This document shows, one piece after another, positions 13,623 through 19,114 of a DNA stretch of 19,114 nt; the first letter of the stretch is position 1; the number at the start of each line of letters is the position of its first letter. The position numbers and the translations under genes were made by a program. This stretch comes from Holosporales bacterium (GTDB lineage: Bacteria > Pseudomonadota > Alphaproteobacteria > UBA3830 > JAIRMZ01). The stretch covers positions 1 to 19,114 of the forward strand of contig JAITIJ010000034.1 of the NCBI GenBank assembly GCA_031279495.1, in the 5' to 3' direction. Below the pieces are notes generated by a model. It did no database searches, was not told where the DNA came from, and saw only the letters and a program-made list of their open reading frames with translations.

Positions 13623-15491
13623 ATGCAATGCCATTGGAAATCCCTGCTCATATGTGGCGCTTTCTGGTATGCTCCATTATCGGCTATCGCACTAACAGCA
13701 CAGCCAACGCCTAGTGCGGGAGGGACTTCAGCAGCTCTCACACCAACGACTCAGATAGCCCCCAGTACAGGGAGTGCTTCAGCAGCAACTGTGTCCGCTT
13801 TCCAGCCCGCACCAAGTACAAAAGATTCTCTGATGGGATCGACGTCTCGGGCGGCACTTGATGGAAGAGATCCTTCTGCCTCCGCACTAACAGCACAGCC
13901 AACGCCTAGTGCGGGAGGGACTTCAGCAGCGCTCACACCAACGACTCAGATAGCCCCCAGTACAGGGAGTGCTTCAGCAGCAACTGTGTCCGCTTTTCAG
14001 CCCACACCAAGTACAAGAGATTCTCTGATGGGATCGACGTCTCGGACGGCACTTGATGGAAGAGGCTTTTCAACTCCTATGCCGGTTCCTCAGGCAATAT
14101 TCAATAGAGAGAAAACTCCAACACATAGCGCACCAATAATTCTCGAAACACGTATCAAAGATGTCGCGACATTTGAGGGGGTACGTGACAACCAGCTTGT
14201 GGGATATGGGCTTGTTGTTGGTCTTCAAGGAACGGGAGATGACTCCAATAAATCTCCTCTTAAAGAAAGCCTCGCCAGTATGCTTGAGAGACTTGGAGTA
14301 AAAGTCGATTCTCGGGTGGCATCTGGATTAAAGGTGAAGAACACAGCTGTCGTCATGGTAACAGCAACGCTGCCTCCGTTTGCGCGGCATGGCGCCCGTA
14401 TCGATGTAACCGTTTCCGCCATGGGTAACGCGAAAAGTTTGTTGGGAGGCGTGCTTCTGCCTACTCCTTTAATGGGGGCTGATGGAGAGACATATGTATT
14501 AGCACAGGGATCTGTTGCCGTAGGGGGCTATTTTTTTGGAGGAAACGCCAAACGGCAGCAAATGCAGACCGTTATTAAGGGGGTTCCCACTAATGGACGT
14601 ATCTCCAACGGAGGTATTGTCGAGAAGGAAATTCCCTTTGAATTGGCGCACCAGAATTCTTTGCGCATTATGTTAAGAAATCCTGACTTTACCACAGCAA
14701 AACGCATCAGCGATACAATTAATAAAAGTGAAAAAAAATCCGTGGCACATGCTGTTGATCCAGGAACCATTGTTCTTGATATAAAGAGTCAAAGAAACAA
14801 TATTGTTACTTTTCTTACAAGAATAGAACAACTCACTGTAAGGCCAGATCAACAAGCTCGCATTGTCTTTGATGACAGAGATGGGGTTATTGTTATCAAC
14901 GAAAATGTGCGTATTGCCCCCGTTGCTGTGGCGCATGGCAGCCTTACTATTAAAATTACAGAGCAAAACACATCATCGTCGAGTTACGGCAGATCTTCGT
15001 ATGGAGGATATGGAGGTGGATACGGAAGCGGATATGGAGGGTGGTCTCAACCTCCTTACAATAACAACAATAAGAATACTTTTGTCTTTGGAGGCGCTGG
15101 TAGTGGGGCACCAAGCAGTCCGCCCAGTGTCGGTGCAAATCCAGGAGCTAATGCAGGGGGCACTCAGACTCCGTCTCTTACCAACAGGTTGACACAAACT
15201 CCACAGACATTAGCGGGCACATCTCCTTGGAGTAAACCTAGCTGGAGCGGTGGAACTACATCTGTTTCTAATCCCGTTGTGCGCAACACATCAATAGAGG
15301 TGACGCAAGATGATGGTCCATTAAATATTTTAGCGCAAGAAGAGCAGCTTGGCATTCTTCAGCCAAGCGCAACTCTACAGGATCTAGTAAAAGCTATGAA
15401 TGCACTGGGATGTGGCCCACGCGATCTTATCATTATTCTTCAGGCGATTAAGCAAGCAGGAGCACTGCAAGCGCAATTAGAGGCAATGTAA
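13623..15491 (+). CDS. flgI: Flagellar P-ring protein FlgI with two long low-complexity expansions
   Basis: The 622-residue product is about 250 longer than usual FlgI. Residues 1-23 look like a Sec signal peptide, fitting the periplasmic P-ring. Residues 23-170 are Ala/Ser/Thr/Pro-rich and contain a 65-residue unit twice. The FlgI core starts at about 176 with 'TRIKDVATFEGVRDNQLVGY' and continues with 'GLVVGLQGTGDD', 'KNTAVVMVTATLPPFARHGA', 'DVTVSAMGNAKSLLGGVLLP' and 'YVLAQGSVAVGGYFFGG'. After 'SLTIKITEQ' (440-448), where homologues have a short linker, about 100 residues rich in Gly, Tyr, Ser, Asn and Pro intervene. The C-terminus 'TLQDLVKAMNALGCGPRDLI' plus 'ILQAIKQAGALQAQLE' is then normal. 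The reading frame stays intact throughout. AAGG lies 10 bases before the ATG, and the cheL gene follows with no gap. Confidence 0.95.
   Translation: MQCHWKSLLICGAFWYAPLSAIALTAQPTPSAGGTSAALTPTTQIAPSTGSASAATVSAFQPAPSTKDSLMGSTSRAALDGRDPSASALTAQPTPSAGGTSAALTPTTQIAPSTGSASAATVSAFQPTPSTRDSLMGSTSRTALDGRGFSTPMPVPQAIFNREKTPTHSAPIILETRIKDVATFEGVRDNQLVGYGLVVGLQGTGDDSNKSPLKESLASMLERLGVKVDSRVASGLKVKNTAVVMVTATLPPFARHGARIDVTVSAMGNAKSLLGGVLLPTPLMGADGETYVLAQGSVAVGGYFFGGNAKRQQMQTVIKGVPTNGRISNGGIVEKEIPFELAHQNSLRIMLRNPDFTTAKRISDTINKSEKKSVAHAVDPGTIVLDIKSQRNNIVTFLTRIEQLTVRPDQQARIVFDDRDGVIVINENVRIAPVAVAHGSLTIKITEQNTSSSSYGRSSYGGYGGGYGSGYGGWSQPPYNNNNKNTFVFGGAGSGAPSSPPSVGANPGANAGGTQTPSLTNRLTQTPQTLAGTSPWSKPSWSGGTTSVSNPVVRNTSIEVTQDDGPLNILAQEEQLGILQPSATLQDLVKAMNALGCGPRDLIIILQAIKQAGALQAQLEAM
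13689..14064 (+). repeat. 195-bp in-frame tandem duplication inside flgI
   Basis: Copy 1 (13689-13869) and copy 2 (13884-14064) align over 181 bases with five substitutions by my count (about 97% identity). The period is 195 bases, exactly 65 codons; 14 bases unique to the first period separate the copies. Each unit starts 'ALTAQPTPSAGGTSAALTPT' and ends 'DSLMGSTSR..ALDGR'. Within each unit a looser motif of about 17 residues (xPSxGxxSAA) repeats two to three times, so the unit itself may have grown by duplication. Confidence 0.93.
14967..15290 (+). other. Gly/Tyr/Ser/Asn/Pro-rich insertion in FlgI
   Basis: Codons about 449-556 of flgI encode runs such as 'YGGYGGGYGSGYGGWSQPPY', 'NNNNKN' and 'GAGSGAPSSPPSVGANPGAN'. 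The segment replaces the short variable linker that normally precedes the last FlgI segment. It is predicted by eye to be disordered and has no cysteine or evident binding motif. Confidence 0.8.
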
Positions 15492-15998
15492 ATGACGACA
15501 ACAGCCAGAACACCAACCATTTTAGGTAATGCTCTTTTGCTGCACCAAGCAGCGCCTTTTCAGAAACTTACAAAGGGTAAACGCGATGCCCTTTCCAATT
15601 TTGTTTTAGAGGAAAGCGTTGCTTTTCAGGCAAAACAAGCAAGCGGCCTGAGAAAAGGGGAAGATTTATCAGCAGAACGCAAAAATACGGAAAACTTTTC
15701 ACCTTACGCCGCTATATCTTCGCAAGATGTAGATAAAGCCGCTGTAGAATTAGCGAGTTTCTGTTTCGGAGCGCTCCTTAATTCTATGTTTTCTTCTTTA
15801 GAAGAGGAAGGAGGTGCCAGCGGAGCAATGTGGCGCTCTATGTTAGTCGAACAATATGGCAAGTTTATTGCAACATCTCCTGTGGGGAGAGATCTTTATC
15901 GAGCAATAAAAGAGGAGATCTCGGCACTACAGAAAGATGCCACAAATGGGGACAGCAGAATCGATAACACTCACACAAATGATCGATTTAACGGCTAA
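15492..15998 (+). CDS. cheL: Rod-binding protein (FlgJ N-terminal domain type, CheL-like)
   Basis: The 168-residue product contains the rod-binding domain at about 82-130: 'KAAVELASFCFGALLNSMFS', then 'GASGAMWRSMLVEQYGKFIA'. It lacks the C-terminal peptidoglycan hydrolase domain of enterobacterial FlgJ, as alphaproteobacterial versions do. In Caulobacter the gene after flgI is annotated cheL and belongs to this family, probably a scaffold for rod assembly in the periplasm. The ATG directly follows the flgI TAA with no gap, so translation is probably coupled. The first 75 residues and the tail after 145 are polar and not recognisably conserved. Confidence 0.8.
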   Translation: MTTTARTPTILGNALLLHQAAPFQKLTKGKRDALSNFVLEESVAFQAKQASGLRKGEDLSAERKNTENFSPYAAISSQDVDKAAVELASFCFGALLNSMFSSLEEEGGASGAMWRSMLVEQYGKFIATSPVGRDLYRAIKEEISALQKDATNGDSRIDNTHTNDRFNG

Positions 15999-16362
15999 AT
16001 TTCTTGATTTTGTCGAGAAAGAGAACGCACTTTTAAATATTCTTCAAATACGATCAGTGCAAAATCTTCGTACCTCTAAAGAGACATACTTGTCTGACTA
16101 TACACGCCTTTCCGTTTTGTTGCAGAAAGAACAGAAATCTCAGACTCTTGACCCAGAGAAATGGAATAGACTCCGTCGCCTTAATCGTCTGTTTTCTGAA
16201 GCAGTGCAAGAGAATTATCGTCTATTTGCAGCGCTTGAGCATACTAGCCGACATCTTCTGGAGGCCACCCATCAAGAACTGGCACTTTTGGAAATAGGTA
16301 CAACACTGACGCGAAAACCCTCAAAGCGACTGCAGAGACCATCTCCAGTTAACTCAAACTGA
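15937..16362 (+). CDS. flbY: FlbY/FlgN-like flagellar protein
   Basis: The 141-residue product is almost wholly helical and charged, with heptad-like stretches such as 'TAKFLDFVEKENALLNILQI' and 'LFSEAVQENYRLFAALEHTS'. That matches the long helical hairpin of FlgN-type export chaperones for hook-associated proteins. Position is the main support: the gene follows flgI and cheL, where Caulobacter has flbY. It overlaps the end of the preceding gene by 62 bases in another frame. The start is uncertain; ATGs at 15937, 15946 and 15979 are all possible, and 15979 ('MIDLTAKFLDF') would reduce the overlap to 20 bases. None has a clear Shine-Dalgarno. Confidence 0.55.
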   Translation: MPQMGTAESITLTQMIDLTAKFLDFVEKENALLNILQIRSVQNLRTSKETYLSDYTRLSVLLQKEQKSQTLDPEKWNRLRRLNRLFSEAVQENYRLFAALEHTSRHLLEATHQELALLEIGTTLTRKPSKRLQRPSPVNSN

Positions 16363-16386
16363 ATTAGCCACTCTCATTAACGCCTA

Positions 16387-16845
16387 TTAAAGGGGTGCTT
16401 GCATCGCTAAAGTAATAATAGCAGTGCGAGCGATCTGGTCAGCTCGTTCGTTTTCTGGGTGTCCTGCATGCCCTTCGACCCAGGACCAAGTGACATGACG
16501 TGTTGTGCGCAGAGCATCTAGCTCAACCCATAAATCCTTGTTCTTAACGGGCGTTTTTGCAGATGTCATCCAATTCCGCGTTTTCCAAGAATCAAGCCAT
16601 AGCGTAACGCCTTTCTGCAAATAGGTGCTATCGGTAAAAATTTGCGCTTCTGCACCGGGTTCCAACACTTTTAACGCTTCTATAGCAGCTTTTAATTCCA
16701 TGCGATTATTGGTTGTGTCTGGTTCTGCCCCAGAAATATCTCGCTGAGTTGCCTCAGAGCAAATAATGGCAGCCCACCCACCTGGTCCGGGATTTCCGCT
16801 GCACGCACCATCTGTAAAGATCTTAAATTTTGACTTATGAGACAT
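16387..16845 (-). CDS. rnhA: Ribonuclease HI
   Basis: The 152-residue product has the full RNase HI fold and all catalytic residues: Asp12 in 'IFTDGACSGNPGPGGWA', Glu50 in 'NNRMELKAAIEAL', Asp72 in 'IFTDSTYLQKGV' and Asp136 in 'ENERADQIAR', with the assisting His126 in 'VEGHAGHPEN'. 'WLDSWKTRNWMTSAKTPVKN' is the basic substrate-handling region of the long bacterial form. It degrades RNA in RNA-DNA hybrids. The frame runs upstream to 16941, but ATG 16845 begins the homology and has GGAG about 10 bases upstream. The gene converges on flbY with a 24-base gap and diverges from dnaK. Confidence 0.96.
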   Translation of the reverse strand: MSHKSKFKIFTDGACSGNPGPGGWAAIICSEATQRDISGAEPDTTNNRMELKAAIEALKVLEPGAEAQIFTDSTYLQKGVTLWLDSWKTRNWMTSAKTPVKNKDLWVELDALRTTRHVTWSWVEGHAGHPENERADQIARTAIITLAMQAPL

Positions 16846-16930
16846 CTTTCCGTTTCTCCGCAGAAATAGCTTTGATTCTTGCAAAAGATATGTTACTTTA
16901 GTGCATGTTACCACTAGTTTATAAGAATAA

Positions 16931-16963
16931 CTGTGGAACATGGGGTGAGGTGCCTATTATAGG
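16931..16963 (+). promoter_or_regulatory. Candidate dnaK promoter with palindromic -10 region
   Basis: TGTGGA (16932-16937) and TATTAT (16955-16960) lie 17 bases apart, with the latter about 43 bases before the dnaK ATG. The -10 sits in CCTAT-T-ATAGG (16953-16963), a perfect 11-base inverted repeat. CCTAT is also reminiscent of the alphaproteobacterial RpoH -10, but the -35 is a poor match to CTTGA. Heat-shock control is plausible but not shown. Confidence 0.35.
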
Positions 16964-17002
16964 GCCTCTATATTTAGAGTCTGCTTAAAGAAAGGGGCGA
17001 AT

Positions 17003-18916
17003 ATGTCTAGAATTATCGGTATTGATCTTGGCACAACAAACTCTTGTATCGCTGTTATGGATGGGCGCGATCCGCGAGTTGTTGAAAATGCAGAAGGGGC
17101 ACGTACGACTCCTTCGATGGTTGCTTTTCAGAAATCTGGGGAACGCCTTATCGGGCAAGCCGCGAAACGTCAAGCGGTAACAAATCCTGAGAATACATTT
17201 TACGCCATTAAGCGCCTTATTGGACGTCGTCATGACGATCCAATGCTGAAAAAATATCAAACGCCTTACAAAATTGTAAAAGCTAAGAATGGTGACGCCT
17301 ATGTTGACGCTTGTGGAACGGATTACAGTCCAAGCCAGATTAGCGCCTTTATTCTGCAAAAAATGAAAGAAACGGCAGAGCATTTTTTGGGAGAAAAAGT
17401 AACGCAAGCTGTCATCACGGTACCCGCCTATTTTAATGATGCCCAACGACAAGCCACACGCGACGCAGGACAGATTGCCGGCCTTGAGGTTCTGCGTATT
17501 ATTAACGAGCCAACAGCGGCGGCTCTTGCGTATGGATTAGACAAAAAGGGAAGCGGCATCATTGCTGTTTATGACCTAGGAGGCGGTACGTTTGATGTCT
17601 CAATTCTAGAGATTGGTGATGGTGTTTTCGAGGTAAAAGCTACAAACGGCGACACATTCCTTGGAGGAGAAGATTTCGACAAAAGATTGATCGATTTTCT
17701 CGCGGATGAGTTTAAACGTGATGCTGGCATCGATTTGCGACAGGATAGACTTGCTTTGCAACGTCTTAAAGAAGCTGCTGAGAAAGCAAAAATAGAGCTT
17801 TCCTCGGCACTTGAGACGGAAGTTAATCTTCCCTTTATCACAGCGGACGCTAGTGGGCCAAAACATTTAGCTGTAAAAATCACACGCGCAAAATTCGAGA
17901 CGCTTGTTGAAGATTTGATTCAACGCACAATTGAACCCTGTAAAAAGGCGCTGAACGATGCTGGAATTGGCGTAAAAGACGTTTCGGAAATCGTCTTAGT
18001 TGGTGGTATGACACGTATGCCGCGCGTGATCGATGCGGTAAAATCTTTCTTCGGACGTGACCCGCATCGAGGTGTCAATCCAGACGAAGTTGTTGCTGTC
18101 GGAGCTGCCATTCAAGGAGGTGTTCTTAGAGGCGATGTGAAAGATGTTCTTTTGTTGGACGTAACACCCTTGTCTTTAGGAATTGAAACCTTAGGAGGGG
18201 TGTTTACGCGCCTTATCGATCGCAACACAACAATTCCAACCAAAAAAAGTCAGGTTTTTTCGACTGCAGAAGACAATCAAACCGCCGTGACTATTCGCGT
18301 GTTTCAAGGAGAGCGCGAGATGGCAGCAGACAACAAGCTACTTGGTCAATTTAATCTTGAGGAGATTCCTCCAGCACCGCGTGGAATGCCTCAAATCGAA
18401 GTGGCATTTGATATAGACGCAAATGGTATCGTGCATGTGGCCGCTAAAGATAAAGCAACGAACAAAGAGCAGACGATCCGTATTCAACCTTCTGGAGGAC
18501 TCTCTAAAGAAGATATCGAACAGATGGTTAAAGAGGCAGAAACCCATGCAGAAGAGGATCATAAACGACGAGAGCTTGTTGAAGTGCGCAACCAAGCGGA
18601 TCAGCTGGTACATTCAACAGAGCAAGCTCTTTCTAAGCATGGCGATAAGATATCCGCAGACGAAAAATCCGCCATTGAGACAGCTATGGCGGATCTAAAA
18701 ACAGCAGTAACATCGGAAGATAAAGATTTGATTAAAGAAAAGGTAGAGGCCCTCTCTTCCGCATCCATGAAACTTGGAGAGGCGGTCTATAAAGCGACGC
18801 AAGAGGAGACTGCTGCCTCACAAACTTCTTCCTCTGATGCAGCCTCCTCCTCGGAGCCCAAATCGGCTGATGTTGTTGATGCTTCTTTTGAGGAAGTCAA
18901 AGAGGTGAATGAATAA
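17003..18916 (+). CDS. dnaK: Chaperone DnaK (Hsp70)
   Basis: The 637-residue product is full length. The ATPase domain carries 'IIGIDLGTTNSCIAVMDG' (4-21), 'TVPAYFNDAQRQATRDAG', 'RIINEPTAAALAYGLD', 'YDLGGGTFDVSILEIGDG' and 'EIVLVGGMTRMPRV'. The interdomain linker 'VLLLDVTPLSLGIETLGG' lies near residue 381, followed by the substrate-binding beta domain and a helical lid ending in an acidic, Ala/Ser-rich tail 'SFEEVKEVNE'. DnaK folds and protects cytoplasmic proteins with DnaJ and GrpE. AAAGGGG (16991-16997) lies 5 bases before the ATG. The partner gene dnaJ, which often follows in Alphaproteobacteria, is not next; a thiolase fragment is. Confidence 0.99.
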   Translation: MSRIIGIDLGTTNSCIAVMDGRDPRVVENAEGARTTPSMVAFQKSGERLIGQAAKRQAVTNPENTFYAIKRLIGRRHDDPMLKKYQTPYKIVKAKNGDAYVDACGTDYSPSQISAFILQKMKETAEHFLGEKVTQAVITVPAYFNDAQRQATRDAGQIAGLEVLRIINEPTAAALAYGLDKKGSGIIAVYDLGGGTFDVSILEIGDGVFEVKATNGDTFLGGEDFDKRLIDFLADEFKRDAGIDLRQDRLALQRLKEAAEKAKIELSSALETEVNLPFITADASGPKHLAVKITRAKFETLVEDLIQRTIEPCKKALNDAGIGVKDVSEIVLVGGMTRMPRVIDAVKSFFGRDPHRGVNPDEVVAVGAAIQGGVLRGDVKDVLLLDVTPLSLGIETLGGVFTRLIDRNTTIPTKKSQVFSTAEDNQTAVTIRVFQGEREMAADNKLLGQFNLEEIPPAPRGMPQIEVAFDIDANGIVHVAAKDKATNKEQTIRIQPSGGLSKEDIEQMVKEAETHAEEDHKRRELVEVRNQADQLVHSTEQALSKHGDKISADEKSAIETAMADLKTAVTSEDKDLIKEKVEALSSASMKLGEAVYKATQEETAASQTSSSDAASSSEPKSADVVDASFEEVKEVNE

Positions 18917-18958
18917 GAGGTCAGGTCTTTGGAGGCGGTTAAAAAGATGGGAGCGTAG

Positions 18959-19114
18959 AGAAGACCGATCATTTATGAAGGATATAGAGCGAGTAGTACG
19001 CGTATTTTAGTTACTCTTCTGCATGCTCTTCGGCAGGGAAAAGCTAAGAAAGGGGTTGCTAGCTTGTGCGTTGGTGGAGGAGAAGCCGTAGCTCTTGCTG
19101 TTGAACTATGTGAT
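18959..19114 (+). pseudogene. C-terminal remnant of an acetyl-CoA acetyltransferase (thiolase)
   Basis: The frame opens after a stop at 18956-18958, has no usual start codon, and reaches the window edge. From about 18989 it reads 'ASSTRILVTLLHALRQGKAK' and 'KGVASLCVGGGEAVALAVEL', the last 40 residues of thiolases such as AtoB/PhaA ('GARILVTLLHEM', then 'GLATLCIGGGxGxA'). The catalytic Cys of 'LCVGGG' is kept. The 'NGGAIALGHPIGASG' segment with the catalytic His is gone or scrambled: only 'GYRASS' precedes the conserved part, and only 42 bases separate the fragment from dnaK. About 350 residues are therefore missing and the remnant should be inactive. Confidence 0.75.

Noticed and set aside
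13689..14064. Tandem repeat considered as a CRISPR-like array or mobile element
   Set aside because: There are only two long units, in frame within flgI and with no spacers or terminal inverted repeats; it is an intragenic duplication.
16846..16941. Thirty-two extra N-terminal codons for RNase HI
   Set aside because: RNase HI homology begins right after ATG 16845, and the extra residues lie in the shared spacer with dnaK without a ribosome site of their own.

Overview
The window looks like a piece of an alphaproteobacterial chromosome of moderate GC content. FliX lies divergent from flgI, and the set flgI - rod-binding protein (CheL type) - FlbY-like protein follows, which is a Caulobacter-type arrangement typical of Alphaproteobacteria. 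Several signs suggest a genome that is eroding or host-associated: a gene-poor stretch of about 1.3 kb, a frameshifted glycosyltransferase, a thiolase fragment behind dnaK where dnaJ often sits, and a DUF2608-like protein, a family I associate with intracellular bacteria. The lineage (for example Holosporales) is an inference that I could not test.

Layout. 1-3389 (+): a surface-polysaccharide block with the 3' part of an asparagine synthase, an ArnC/GtrB-like polyprenyl-phosphate glycosyltransferase and a GT-C membrane glycosyltransferase whose 5' end is frameshifted. 3390-4668: no convincing gene, probably decayed sequence. 4669-5633 (-): rplM-rpsI. 5861-6781 (-): an anchored protein that looks like a HAD/DUF2608 protein without its catalytic acids. 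6923-8897 (-): a phosphomanno/phosphoglucomutase and the phosphoheptose isomerase gmhA, overlapping by 8 bases, for LPS sugar precursors. 9187-11545 (+): mreB, mreC, mreD (cell shape). 11815-12868 (+): fliO-fliP (flagellar export gate). 13087-13500 (-): fliX. 13623-16362 (+): flgI, cheL/flgJ-type rod-binding protein, flbY-like gene. 16387-16845 (-): rnhA. 17003-18916 (+): dnaK. 18959-19114 (+): C-terminal remnant of an acetyl-CoA acetyltransferase, reaching the window edge.

The genes fall into three themes: envelope polysaccharide (asnB-like, two glycosyltransferases, the mutase, gmhA), cell shape (mreBCD) and the flagellar basal body (fliO, fliP, fliX, flgI, cheL, flbY). The most unusual feature is FlgI. 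At 622 residues it is far longer than the usual roughly 370. A nearly identical 195-bp in-frame tandem duplication lengthens its N-terminal region, and a Gly/Tyr/Ser/Asn/Pro-rich insertion of about 100 residues interrupts the P-ring domain near its C-terminus. I see no CRISPR array, tRNA, rRNA, insertion sequence or defence system.
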